Origin: Clostridiales bacterium
Lineage (GTDB): Bacteria; Bacillota; Clostridia; Oscillospirales; Oscillospiraceae
NCBI GenBank assembly: GCA_004554585.1
Contig: SFLH01000002.1
Span: 124,001 to 188,000, forward strand
Direction: 5' to 3'
Length of the DNA stretch: 64,000 bases
Shown: positions 37,895-46,469 of the stretch, piece after piece
Layout of the letters: each line of letters begins with the position of its first letter
How positions within the stretch are numbered: position 1 is the stretch's first letter
Notes under the pieces: generated by a model
Told to the model about the DNA's origin: nothing
What the model saw: the letters and a program-made list of their open reading frames with translations, nothing else
The model's database searches: none
Translations under genes and position numbers: made by a program

Positions 37895-39721
37895 ATGTGT
37901 GGAATCGTCGGCTTTACCGGCACCCATAACGCGGCGCCCATCCTGCTCGATGGGCTTAAGAAGCTGGAATACAGAGGATACGACTCCGCCGGCATGGCAG
38001 TGCTGGGCCAAGAGGGCATCCAGATGGTCAAGACCAGCGGGATGATCAAGAACCTGGACAGCAAGACCCAAGGGGGCGCGGCCCTGCCCGGCTTTGCGGG
38101 CATCGGGCACACCCGGTGGGCCACCCACGGGGAGCCCACCGACGTCAACGCCCATCCCCACATGAGCAACGACGAGAAGTTTGCCATCGTGCACAACGGC
38201 ATCATCGAAAACTACGCCCAGCTACGGGAGGAACTGCGCGCCAAGGGCTTCCAGTTCAAAAGCGAGACCGACACCGAGGTCATCGTCCACCTGCTGGACC
38301 TGTACTATGAGGGCGACCTGAAGAAGGCGGTGCTCAAGACCGTCTCCCGCCTGGAGGGGGCCTACGCCCTGGGCATCCTGTGCGCCGAGGAGGGCGGCCG
38401 CCTCATCGCCGCCCGCCACGCCGCTCCCCTGATCGTGGGGGTGGGTATCGGGGAGAACTACTTTGCCTCGGACGTGACCGCCCTGGTGGCCCACACCAAG
38501 AACGTCATCTACTTAGAGGACGGGGAGATTGCCGACATCACCCCCGAGAGCATCGTGGTGTACGACAGCCTGGGCAAGACGGTGGAGAAGTCCATCACCC
38601 GCATCGCCTGGGACATCGCCGCGGCGGAGAAGGGGGGCTATGACCACTTCATGCTCAAGGAGATCATGGAGCAGCCCAACGCCATCAAGTCCACCATCGA
38701 GCCCCGCATCCAGAACGGGGAAGTGGTGCTGGACGACTTCTCCCTGACTGACGAGGATCTGAAAAAGATCAACAAGATCATGATTACTGCTTGCGGCTCG
38801 GCCTTCTATGCCGGCAGCGTGGGCAAGTATGTCATCGAGGAACTCTGCCGCATCCCCGTGGAGGCCGACCTGGCCTCGGAGCTGCGCTACCGCAACCCCT
38901 TGGTGGATGAGCACACCCTGCTGGTGGTGGTCTCCCAGTCGGGGGAGACGGCGGATACCATTGCCGCCATGAAGGAGTGCAAGGCCCGGGGCGCCCGGGT
39001 GCTGGCCATCGTCAACGTGGTGGGCAGCACCATTGCCAAGCTGGCCGACGACGTGATCTACACCTGGGCCGGGCCCGAGATCGCCGTGGCTACCACCAAG
39101 GGCTACACCACCCAAGTGGCGGTGATGGACCTGCTGGCGGTCTACCTGGCCCGCCGGCTGGGCCGCCTGGACGACAAGCGCTATGGGGAGCTCATCGAGG
39201 CCATCGGCCAGTTCCCCAGCCTGGTCCAGCGGGCCATCGACCTCAACCCCAACCTGCCTGCCCTGGCTGAGAAGTACCACGGCCACAACGACATCTTCTT
39301 CATCGGCCGCAACCTGGACTACGGCGCCAGCATGGAGGGCTCCTTGAAGCTCAAGGAGATCTCCTACCTCCACTCGGAGGCCTACGCCGCCGGGGAGCTC
39401 AAGCACGGCACCATCGCTCTGATCGAAAAGGGCCGGCCGGTGATCGCGCTGGCCTGCCACGAGGCCCTGTTTGATAAGATGATGAGCAACATCAAGGAGG
39501 TCAAAGCCCGGGGCGCCCAGGTGCTGGCCGTGGTGCTGGAGGGCAACCGCCAGATCTTTGCCGAGGCCGACGACGTGATCTTCGTGCCCCGGACCGATCC
39601 GTTGTTCAACTCCCTGCCGGAGATCATCCCCCTGCAGCTGTTCGCCTACTATGTGGCCAAAGCCAACGGTTGCGACATCGACAAACCCAAGAACCTGGCC
39701 AAATCGGTCACGGTGGAATAA
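37895..39721 (+). CDS. glmS: Glutamine--fructose-6-phosphate aminotransferase (isomerizing)
   Basis: A 608-residue enzyme making glucosamine 6-phosphate for peptidoglycan. The mature N-terminus MCGIVGF carries nucleophile Cys2 of the glutaminase. The linker leads to two SIS isomerase domains with ITACGSAFYAG near 295 and VVVSQSGETADT near 345, and the C-terminus AKSVTVE is canonical. AAGGAGG precedes the ATG. Only 59 bp separate it from purC, so there is no room for the glmS ribozyme found upstream of this gene in many Firmicutes; just a small hairpin is present there. Confidence 0.97.
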   Translation: MCGIVGFTGTHNAAPILLDGLKKLEYRGYDSAGMAVLGQEGIQMVKTSGMIKNLDSKTQGGAALPGFAGIGHTRWATHGEPTDVNAHPHMSNDEKFAIVHNGIIENYAQLREELRAKGFQFKSETDTEVIVHLLDLYYEGDLKKAVLKTVSRLEGAYALGILCAEEGGRLIAARHAAPLIVGVGIGENYFASDVTALVAHTKNVIYLEDGEIADITPESIVVYDSLGKTVEKSITRIAWDIAAAEKGGYDHFMLKEIMEQPNAIKSTIEPRIQNGEVVLDDFSLTDEDLKKINKIMITACGSAFYAGSVGKYVIEELCRIPVEADLASELRYRNPLVDEHTLLVVVSQSGETADTIAAMKECKARGARVLAIVNVVGSTIAKLADDVIYTWAGPEIAVATTKGYTTQVAVMDLLAVYLARRLGRLDDKRYGELIEAIGQFPSLVQRAIDLNPNLPALAEKYHGHNDIFFIGRNLDYGASMEGSLKLKEISYLHSEAYAAGELKHGTIALIEKGRPVIALACHEALFDKMMSNIKEVKARGAQVLAVVLEGNRQIFAEADDVIFVPRTDPLFNSLPEIIPLQLFAYYVAKANGCDIDKPKNLAKSVTVE

Positions 39722-39738
39722 GGAAGGAGTGCGCCAAC

Positions 39739-40470
39739 GTGCGAAACTACGCGGAAGAGACGGAAAAGCGAATCCAGTTCATCCGTCAGGCGGTGGCCGA
39801 AGCCCACGCCGACGGCATCATCTTTGGCAACAGCGGCGGCAAGGACTCTGCCCTGGTGGGCATCCTGTGCAAGATGGCCTGTGAGAACACCGAGGGCATC
39901 ATCCTGCCCTGCAGCTCCAAGCGCAACTTCACCATCGACAAGGACGACGGCATGGAGGTGGCCGACCAATTCGGCATCAAGACCCGGGTCATCGACCTGA
40001 CGGCCCAGAAGGAGCTGGCCATGCAGACTCTCTCCCAGGCGGCCACCCTCTCTGAGGCGGCCATCGGCAACCTGGCCCCCCGCCTGCGGATGATGACCCT
40101 GTACGCCATCGGCGCCAGCGAGAACCGTCTGGTGGCCGGCACGGGCAACGCCAGCGAGTACTACATGGGCTACTTCACCAAGTGGGGAGACGGGGCCTAT
40201 GACCTCAACCCCATCGCGGACCTGACGGCCACGGAGGTCTTTGAGTTCCTGCGGTATCTGAAGGCGCCCGAGGCGGTGATCACCAAGGCCCCTTCCGCCG
40301 GCCTGTTTGAGGGCCAGACGGACGAGGAGGACATGGGCGTGACCTACGCGGCCATCGACCGCTACATCACCACCGGCCAGGCCAACGATCACGACAAGGC
40401 CATCATCGACCGCTACCACGCCCGCAGCGAGCACAAGCGCCGGGAAGCAAAGCGGTACGGCAGCAATTGA
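39739..40470 (+). CDS. nadE: NAD synthetase, ammonia-dependent type
   Basis: A 243-residue enzyme converting deamido-NAD to NAD with ATP and ammonia. It has the pyrophosphatase-loop FGNSGGKDSALVG near 34, TGNASEYYMGYFTKWGDGAYDLNPIADL near 135-165, and no N-terminal glutaminase domain, so it uses free ammonia. Start GTG 39739 has GGAGT 9 nt upstream and begins 18 bp after glmS; an upstream in-frame Met lies inside glmS without an SD. It is likely cotranscribed with glmS and ends at a terminator. Confidence 0.92.
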   Translation: MRNYAEETEKRIQFIRQAVAEAHADGIIFGNSGGKDSALVGILCKMACENTEGIILPCSSKRNFTIDKDDGMEVADQFGIKTRVIDLTAQKELAMQTLSQAATLSEAAIGNLAPRLRMMTLYAIGASENRLVAGTGNASEYYMGYFTKWGDGAYDLNPIADLTATEVFEFLRYLKAPEAVITKAPSAGLFEGQTDEEDMGVTYAAIDRYITTGQANDHDKAIIDRYHARSEHKRREAKRYGSN

Positions 40471-40513
40471 AGCTGCGGACAAAGTAAGATTGAGCACTGG
40501 AAGGGCTGCGGGC

Positions 40514-40551
40514 CCCCCGCCGGCTTGAAACGGCGGGGGACCCGCCCTTTT
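40514..40551 (+). terminator. Rho-independent terminator of glmS-nadE
   Basis: A perfect 9-bp core stem (40514-40522 with 40531-40539) is extended by an outer GGG/CCC stem and followed by TTTT. Confidence 0.8.
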
Positions 40552-40579
40552 CCTTTGGAATGCGGAAAGGAGGCAGAGG

Positions 40580-41254
40580 ATGAAGCTGCTCTATGCCGAG
40601 GATGAGCCGGCCATGGCCGAGGCGGTGGAGGATATCCTCACCTATCATCACTATCTGGTGGACCGGGTGGCCGATGGGGAGGAGGCCCTGGCCTATGCCC
40701 GGACGGGGGACTATGACGGACTCATCCTGGACATCATGATGCCCCGGATGGACGGCCTGGAAGTGCTGGCCCAGCTGCGCCGGGAGGGAAACCGCATTCC
40801 CGTGCTGCTGCTGACGGCCAAGGGGGAGGTGGAGGACCGGATCACCGGCCTGGACCTGGGGGCCGACGACTATCTGCCCAAGCCCTTCGCCATGGGGGAA
40901 CTGCTGGCCCGGGTGCGGGCCATGCTCCGACGGCGGGAGGCCTTTACCCCGGAGGTCCTGCGCTGCGGGGATGTGACCCTGAATCAGGCCACTTTTCAGC
41001 TCAGCTGCGGCGGGGTGTCGGTGACCTTGCCCAAGCTGGAGTACCGGCTCATGGAGGTCCTCATGGGCAACCAGGGGATTTATCTCTCTTCGGAGGACCT
41101 GCTGGTGAAGGTCTGGGGCTATGACGCCGAGGCCGAGCTGGGGGTGGTGTGGGTCTACCTGTCCTATCTGCGCAAGCGCCTGGCCAAGCTGGGGGCCCAT
41201 GTGGCCATCCGGGGCCGCCGGGGGGTGGGGTATACCCTGGAGGTGATCCCATGA
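40580..41254 (+). CDS. Response regulator, OmpR/PhoB family
   Basis: A 224-residue regulator. The receiver has LLYAEDEPAM, phosphoacceptor Asp in LILDIMMPRMDG (about residue 51), LLLTAKG and DDYLPKPFAMGELLAR. The winged helix ends with VWVYLSYLRKRLAKLG and GVGYTLEV. AAAGGAGG precedes the ATG. It overlaps its kinase gene by 4 bp. A terminator separates this pair from the downstream VTC-DUF4956-CotH cluster, which may be its target (inference from position). Confidence 0.93.
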   Translation: MKLLYAEDEPAMAEAVEDILTYHHYLVDRVADGEEALAYARTGDYDGLILDIMMPRMDGLEVLAQLRREGNRIPVLLLTAKGEVEDRITGLDLGADDYLPKPFAMGELLARVRAMLRRREAFTPEVLRCGDVTLNQATFQLSCGGVSVTLPKLEYRLMEVLMGNQGIYLSSEDLLVKVWGYDAEAELGVVWVYLSYLRKRLAKLGAHVAIRGRRGVGYTLEVIP

Positions 41255-42465
41255 CCAAGGCCCTGCAGCGAAAGTTCATCCGCACGGCCATGGTGGCGGT
41301 GACCGCCCTGCTGGTGGTCCTGCTGGGGAGCATTAACCTGGCCAACTGGTGGCAGGAGAGGGCCCAGACCGACCAGATGCTCCAGTTCCTGCTCCAGGAG
41401 GAACTTCCCCCGGCAGACCAGGGACCCAGTGATCGAGGGCCCCTCTGGCAGCCCTTCAACGCGGATACCCGGGGCGCGGCCCGTTTTTTCCAGATCTTTT
41501 ATGATCAGAGCGGCCAGGTGGTCCGGGTGGATGTGGGCCAGATTGCCACGGTGAGCGAGAGCCAGGCCCTGGCCTACGCCGACCAGTGCCAAGGCCAGCA
41601 GGAGGGGGCCGTGGACCGGTTCCGGTTCTGCCGGGCGGCCACCCGCGACGGCCAGGGGGAGGTCCTGCTGTTTCTGGACGTCTCCGACAGCCGGCAGTCC
41701 ATTCTGGTGGTCCTGCTCCTGTCTGTGGGGGTGGGACTGGCCTGCTGGCTGGGAACCTTCTTCCTAGTGGCCCTTCTCTCCCGCCGGGCCATCGCCCCGG
41801 TGGTGCGGGGGATGGAGAAGCAGCGGCAGTTTGTCACCAACGCCGGCCACGAGATCAAGACCCCTCTGGCCATCATCCAGGCCAACACCGAGGCCCTGGA
41901 GCTCCACCAGGGCCAGAGCAAGTGGAGCCGGAATATCCGGGCCCAGACCATCCGGCTCACCGGCCTGATGGAGAACCTGCTCACTCTGGCCCGGATGGAC
42001 GAGGCCCGCCTGCCGCCCCCCCAGAAGGTGGACCTGAGCCAAGCGGCTCAGGAGAGCCTAGAGGCCTTCCAGGAGGCGGCCGGAGCCCGGGAGGTGACCC
42101 TCACCGGGGAGATCGCCCCCGGCCTGACCCTGCCAGCCAGCCGGGAGCACATGGTCCAGCTCCTGTCGATCCTGCTGGACAACGGCGTGAAGTATACCGA
42201 GCCCGGGGGAGAGATTGCCCTCACCCTCACCCAGGAGGGGAGCAGGCTTCGCCTGCGGGTGACCAACGGCCCCACCCAGGTGCCGGCGGGGGACCTGTCC
42301 CGGCTTTTCGATCGCTTTTACCGGGCCGACCCCGCCCGGAGCCAGAAGAGCGGCGGCTACGGCATCGGCCTGTCCGCCGCCCAGGCCATTGTCCAGGCCT
42401 GGCACGGTACCATCGCTGCTGAGGCAGCCGGGGAGAACACCATGGTCTTTACGGTGACTTTTTGA
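41251..42465 (+). CDS. Sensor histidine kinase
   Basis: A 404-residue kinase with helices near residues 10-30 and 155-180 flanking an extracellular segment of about 125 residues. The H-box is TNAGHEIKTPLAIIQAN, the N-box LLSILLDNGVKYTEPGG, and the lid LFDRFYRADPARSQKSGGYG with GIGLSAAQAIVQ. HAMP is absent or minimal. The start at 41251 overlaps the regulator (ATGA) and is preceded by GGAGGTG. Its signal is unknown. Confidence 0.92.
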   Translation: MTKALQRKFIRTAMVAVTALLVVLLGSINLANWWQERAQTDQMLQFLLQEELPPADQGPSDRGPLWQPFNADTRGAARFFQIFYDQSGQVVRVDVGQIATVSESQALAYADQCQGQQEGAVDRFRFCRAATRDGQGEVLLFLDVSDSRQSILVVLLLSVGVGLACWLGTFFLVALLSRRAIAPVVRGMEKQRQFVTNAGHEIKTPLAIIQANTEALELHQGQSKWSRNIRAQTIRLTGLMENLLTLARMDEARLPPPQKVDLSQAAQESLEAFQEAAGAREVTLTGEIAPGLTLPASREHMVQLLSILLDNGVKYTEPGGEIALTLTQEGSRLRLRVTNGPTQVPAGDLSRLFDRFYRADPARSQKSGGYGIGLSAAQAIVQAWHGTIAAEAAGENTMVFTVTF

Positions 42466-42487
42466 CACAATATTCCAAAAGATTTAC

Positions 42488-42526
42488 AAACGCTTTCAAG
42501 GTCGTTCATCCTTGAAAGCGTTTTTT
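42488..42526 (+). terminator. Rho-independent terminator of the two-component pair
   Basis: A perfect 14-bp stem (42488-42501 with 42510-42523) with an 8-nt loop and six Ts. Confidence 0.9.
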
Positions 42527-42530
42527 CTAA

Positions 42531-42569
42531 GTTAAATCTAAGGTGCCTTGGGTAAAATTTCGGTACAAT
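42531..42569 (+). promoter_or_regulatory. Possible activator-dependent promoter of the VTC-DUF4956-CotH cluster
   Basis: TACAAT (42564-42569) has no recognisable -35. Instead GTTAAAT (42531-42537) and GTAAAAT (42552-42558) lie 21 bp apart, two helical turns, directly upstream. This arrangement would suit binding of an OmpR-type regulator such as the product of 40580-41254. Confidence 0.3.
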
Positions 42570-42590
42570 TTTCGAGAGGAGTTGAGGCCC

Positions 42591-43262
42591 ATGCACCTGC
42601 GCCATGAGTGGAAGCACCGCCTGGCGCCGGAGGACCTGCCGGTCCTGCGCCAGCGCCTGCGCCTGATCGCAAAACCGGACCCTTATGCGGTGGGCGGATG
42701 CTATCAGATCCGCAGCCTCTATTTCGACACCCCCGGCGACAAGGCCCTGCGGGAGAAGCTGGACGGGGTGAACGACCGGGAAAAATTCCGCCTGCGCTGT
42801 TACAACGGGGACCTGTCCCTGATCCATTTAGAGAAGAAACGCAAGCGGAATGGATTGGGATACAAGGAAAAAGTCCCCCTGACCCCTGACCAGGTCCAGG
42901 CCATCCTCACCGGAAACCTGGGATGGATGAAAATTACTCGGCCCCCCCTGCTGCAGGAACTGTACTGGAAGATGACGGTCCAGGCCCTGCGCCCCCGTAC
43001 TATCGTGGACTACCGCCGGGAGCCCTACGTCTACGCCCCCGGCAACGTCCGGGTGACCCTGGACTACGACCTGCGCACCGGTTTGGGTAGTGTGGACTTT
43101 CTCAACCCCCGCTGCGTCACCATCGCCGCCCGGGACGCGCCCATCCTGCTGGAGGTCAAGTGGGACGCCTTCCTCCCGGATGTCATCCGGGACGCCGTCC
43201 AGATCCCTGGCCGCCGGGCGTCGGCCTTTTCCAAGTACGCCGCATGCCGTCTGTATGACTGA
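42591..43262 (+). CDS. VTC-domain polyphosphate polymerase-like protein
   Basis: A 223-residue protein of the VTC branch of triphosphate tunnel metalloenzymes, which make polyphosphate from ATP in yeast vacuoles. Tunnel-strand motifs appear in order: RHEWKH (about 4-9), YQIRSLYFDTP, REKFRLRCYN, HLEKKRKRNGLGYKEKVPLT, TIVDYRREPYVY, VRVTLDYDLRTG and LLEVKWDAFLPDVI. There is no membrane anchor; DUF4956 next door could provide it. The start at 42591 has GAGAGGAGTTGAGG upstream. It is first of three genes (VTC, DUF4956, CotH) that recur together in Firmicutes. Confidence 0.85.
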   Translation: MHLRHEWKHRLAPEDLPVLRQRLRLIAKPDPYAVGGCYQIRSLYFDTPGDKALREKLDGVNDREKFRLRCYNGDLSLIHLEKKRKRNGLGYKEKVPLTPDQVQAILTGNLGWMKITRPPLLQELYWKMTVQALRPRTIVDYRREPYVYAPGNVRVTLDYDLRTGLGSVDFLNPRCVTIAARDAPILLEVKWDAFLPDVIRDAVQIPGRRASAFSKYAACRLYD

Positions 43263-43289
43263 ACCGTCGAGAAAGGAGACTGTGCTTCC

Positions 43290-43961
43290 ATGACATTCCA
43301 AGACATTTTCAAATCCAGTTTTCTGGAAAACATCACCAGCGTCAGCATTCCGGACCTGTGCATCTGCCTGGCCCTGTCCTTCGCCCTGGGGATGTTTATC
43401 TTCCTCATTTATAAAAAGACCTACGCCGGGGTGATGTACTCCTCGGGCTTTGGGGTGACCCTATTGGCCCTGTCTATGATCACCACGGTGGTCATGCTGG
43501 CGGTGACCTCCAACGTGGTCCTCTCCCTGGGCATGGTGGGCGCCCTGTCCATCGTCCGGTTCCGGGCGGCCATCAAGGAGCCCCTGGACATCGCCTTCCT
43601 CTTCTGGTCCATCGCCGTGGGCATCGTGCTGGCGGCGGGGATGCTCCCTCTGGCGGTCATTGGCAGCGCTGTGATTGGCGCCATCCTGCTCCTGTTTGCC
43701 AACCGCAAGCCCCATGTGCGCCCCTATATTGCCGTGCTCCAGTGCGACGGGGCCGAGAGTGAACGGGCAGCAGTGGAGTACCTGAAGGCCCATGTCCAGC
43801 GCTGTGTGGTCAAGAGCAAGACCGTCCAGCCGGGCAGCGTGGAGCTCAACCTGGAGGTCCGCCTGCGGGAGGCCGAGACGGGCTTTATCAACGAGCTGGC
43901 CAGCCAGAAAGGGGTCGCCAGCGCGGTGCTGGTCAGCTACAACGGCGACTATATGGGATAA
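43290..43961 (+). CDS. DUF4956 membrane protein
   Basis: A 223-residue protein with four membrane helices in the first 140 residues and a soluble C-terminal ferredoxin-like domain. The DUF4956 signature GALSIVRFRAAIKEPLDIAF (about 88-107) is intact and resembles the loop of MgtC-like or transport proteins. The function is unknown. Its tight linkage to VTC and CotH proteins suggests a polyphosphate or phosphoryl-transfer role at the membrane, which is inference. It starts 28 bp after the VTC gene and ends 13 bp before the CotH gene. Confidence 0.88.
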   Translation: MTFQDIFKSSFLENITSVSIPDLCICLALSFALGMFIFLIYKKTYAGVMYSSGFGVTLLALSMITTVVMLAVTSNVVLSLGMVGALSIVRFRAAIKEPLDIAFLFWSIAVGIVLAAGMLPLAVIGSAVIGAILLLFANRKPHVRPYIAVLQCDGAESERAAVEYLKAHVQRCVVKSKTVQPGSVELNLEVRLREAETGFINELASQKGVASAVLVSYNGDYMG

Positions 43962-43973
43962 GGAGGCGGGCCT

Positions 43974-45917
43974 ATGTCGACCCATAAACGCGTGGACCTG
44001 CTGTGCGGCATCCTGATCCTGGCCATTCTGGCCGGGGTGCTCGCCCTGTTCGCCATGGCGGGCTGGGATGTAGGCCGGAGCAGCGAGGAACAGGAGTATG
44101 AGACTGGGCTGTTTGACACCTCTGTTGTCCACACCCTGGACATCACCATCGACGACTGGGAAGGCTTTCTGGCCGAGTGTGAGAACGAGGAGTACGTCAT
44201 GTGCGACGTCACCATCGACGGAGAGACCGTGCAGAGCGTAGGCATCCGGGCCAAGGGGAACACCTCTCTGTCTATGGTCCAAAGCTACGGCAACGACCGC
44301 TACAGCTTTAAGCTGGAGTTTGACCACTATCAGGATGGAGGTAACTACCAGGGCCTGGACAAACTGAGCCTGAACAACATCATCCAGGACAACACCTATA
44401 TGAAGGACTACCTCACCTATCAGATGATGAACGCCTTTGGGGTGGATACCCCCCTGTGCAGCTACATCTACCTCACCGTCAACGGGGAGGACTGGGGCCT
44501 CTACCTGGCCGTGGAGGGAGTGGAGGAGAGCTTCCTGGCGCGCAACTATGGCACAGACGCTGGAGAGCTCTATAAACCCGACAGCACCGACATGGGCGGC
44601 GGCCGGGGAGCCGGGGCGGACTTCGAAATGCCCGAGGAGTTTGCCGCCGACGGCAGCGAACAGACCGCTCCCACTGACCAGACGGACCAGACCGGGCAGG
44701 CGGACGAGGGCACCCAGGAGGGAGGAGAGCACCCCGCCGACGATGCCCTCCTCCCTGCAGGCGGGGAGGAGGAGACCGGGGGGGATGCCCAGACAGACGG
44801 TCAGCCCTTCGGGAACCGCGGCGAAATGGGTGGCCAGCCCCCTGACAACGGAGAACTGCCCGCAGGGGAGGCGCCCGAAGGAATGCCGGAGGACTTCCCC
44901 GGCGGTGACCGAGAGGCCATGGGCGGCCAGGGCGGTCAAGGAGGCGGCATGGGGTCGGACGATGTGAAGCTTCTCTATACCGACGACGACTACGACAGTT
45001 ACAGCAACATCTTCGACAACGCCAAGACTGACATCACCGATGCCGACAAGGACCGGCTGATCCAGTCCCTGAAAACCCTCAACGAGGGGGAGAACATTGC
45101 CTCTGTGGTGGATGTGGAGGAGGTCCTGCGATACTTTGTGGTCCACAATTTCGTCTGCAACTTTGACAGCTACACCGGGTCCATGATCCACAACTACTAC
45201 CTCTACGAGGAGGATGGAGTGCTGTCCATGATCCCCTGGGACTATAACCTGGCTTTCGGGGGCTTCCAAGGAGGCAGCGACGCCACCAGCATGGTCAACT
45301 ATCCCATCGACAGCCCCGTCTCCGGCGGCAGCATGGACGACCGGCCTATGATCGCCTGGATTTTTAACGACGAAACCTACACCCAGCAGTACCACGACCT
45401 GTTTGCCCAGTTCCTCACGGAGTACTTTGACAGCGGCACCTTCGCCGCCGAGTTTGACCGGGTGGTGGAACTCATTTCCCCTTATGTGGAAAAGGACCCC
45501 ACCAAATTCTGTACCTATGAGGAGTTCCAGACCGGCGTGGCCACGCTGAAGGAGTTCTGCCAGCTTCGAGCCGAGAGCGTCCAAGGTCAGCTGGACGGCA
45601 CCATCCCTGCCACCAGCGACGGCCAGCAGGCTGATAGCAGTGCCTTGGTGGACGCCTCTCACCTGAATATCTCCGACATGGGGACCATGAACGGCGGCGC
45701 CGACAGCGCCGGTGCCATGGGCGGCGGAAGGATGGACAGCCCAGCCGGCGGAGCGGGGGAGATTCCTGCAGAGGAGGCAGCCTCGGGCACACCTCCTGAC
45801 GGGGGCGGTATGTCCGCACAGGGAGACAGTGCTGCCCAGGATACTGCCGCCGGCACGGGGGAAAGGCCATTCTCTGGGGAGCCGCCGGACCAAGGTGGCG
45901 TGGGCAGCGCCCCTTAA
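43974..45917 (+). CDS. CotH-type kinase family protein, membrane-anchored
   Basis: A 647-residue protein with one N-terminal membrane helix (about 9-30) and an exported body. CotH proteins are atypical kinases; spore-coat CotH phosphorylates coat proteins. Visible kinase features are IRAKGNTSLSMV near 85, SYSFKLEFD-like YSFKLEFDHY (catalytic Lys) near 107, NNIIQDNTYMKDYL, and the metal-binding IPWDYNLAFGG near 420. A Gly/Asp/Glu/Pro-rich insertion of about 120 residues (about 207-328) interrupts the fold, and the last 100 residues are a similar disordered tail. A terminator follows. Confidence 0.85.
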   Translation: MSTHKRVDLLCGILILAILAGVLALFAMAGWDVGRSSEEQEYETGLFDTSVVHTLDITIDDWEGFLAECENEEYVMCDVTIDGETVQSVGIRAKGNTSLSMVQSYGNDRYSFKLEFDHYQDGGNYQGLDKLSLNNIIQDNTYMKDYLTYQMMNAFGVDTPLCSYIYLTVNGEDWGLYLAVEGVEESFLARNYGTDAGELYKPDSTDMGGGRGAGADFEMPEEFAADGSEQTAPTDQTDQTGQADEGTQEGGEHPADDALLPAGGEEETGGDAQTDGQPFGNRGEMGGQPPDNGELPAGEAPEGMPEDFPGGDREAMGGQGGQGGGMGSDDVKLLYTDDDYDSYSNIFDNAKTDITDADKDRLIQSLKTLNEGENIASVVDVEEVLRYFVVHNFVCNFDSYTGSMIHNYYLYEEDGVLSMIPWDYNLAFGGFQGGSDATSMVNYPIDSPVSGGSMDDRPMIAWIFNDETYTQQYHDLFAQFLTEYFDSGTFAAEFDRVVELISPYVEKDPTKFCTYEEFQTGVATLKEFCQLRAESVQGQLDGTIPATSDGQQADSSALVDASHLNISDMGTMNGGADSAGAMGGGRMDSPAGGAGEIPAEEAASGTPPDGGGMSAQGDSAAQDTAAGTGERPFSGEPPDQGGVGSAP

Positions 45918-45943
45918 AACACCAGAGCGCTCTAAGGATTGTG

Positions 45944-45982
45944 GGCTCCCAGGGGGAGAAAAATATTCCCCTGGGAGCCTTT
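45944..45982 (+). terminator. Rho-independent terminator of the CotH cluster
   Basis: A perfect 12-bp stem (45944-45955 with 45968-45979), a 12-nt loop and a short T-run. Confidence 0.85.
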
Positions 45983-45989
45983 GCCATAA

Positions 45990-46019
45990 TTGACAAGGGG
46001 GGCGCAATTGCGTTAAAAT
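45990..46019 (+). promoter_or_regulatory. Promoter of rnpB
   Basis: TTGACA (45990-45995), 18-bp spacer, TAAAAT (46014-46019). The start fits the 5' end of the RNA at about 46027. Confidence 0.85.
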
Positions 46020-46026
46020 AGGAGTC

Positions 46027-46369
46027 GCAAGCAAGCTGGACAGCCGCGGGGACAGGCCGAAAGGCCGTCCGTGAGGAAAGTCCGGGCTCCACAGGGCAAG
46101 AATAACGGGTAACGCCCGCCGAAGGCGACTTCAGGACAAGTGCAACAGAGAGATACCGCCCGGCCTTGGCCGGGTAAGGGTGGAAAGGTGAGGTAAGAGC
46201 TCACCCGCCGGCGCGGAAGTGTCCGGTGCTGTAAACTCTATTCGGAGCAACACCGTGGAGGGGAATGTGACCGGCCCGGTCTCCCCGGGGAGGTGGCTGG
46301 AGCGTGCCGGCAACGGCACGCCTAGATAGATGGCTGTCAAAACAGAACCCGGCTTATAGGCTTACTTGC
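46027..46369 (+). ncRNA. rnpB: RNase P RNA, bacterial type A
   Basis: The catalytic RNA that matures tRNA 5' ends. The ends pair as P1: GCAAGCAAGC (46027-46036) with GCTTACTTGC (46360-46369). The universal core GAGGAAAGTCCGGGCTCC is at 46073-46090, and the 3' core ACAGAACCCGGCTTAT lies around 46342-46357. About 343 nt with the type A layout, as in Clostridia; Bacilli use type B. A terminator follows 22 bp downstream. Confidence 0.96.
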
Positions 46370-46390
46370 ACCAAAAAACCATTTCAGAAG

Positions 46391-46431
46391 GCCCATGCGG
46401 TTTCCGCCCTGCGGAGACCTGTGGGCTTTTT
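46391..46431 (+). terminator. Rho-independent terminator of rnpB
   Basis: GCCCA/TGGGC (46391-46395 with 46422-46426) encloses a 9-bp stem with one G-U pair (46399-46407 with 46411-46419), followed by five Ts. Confidence 0.85.
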
Positions 46432-46469
46432 GAAAAGAGGTTTTTTCTTTTCCATGAAGGAGGAACACC

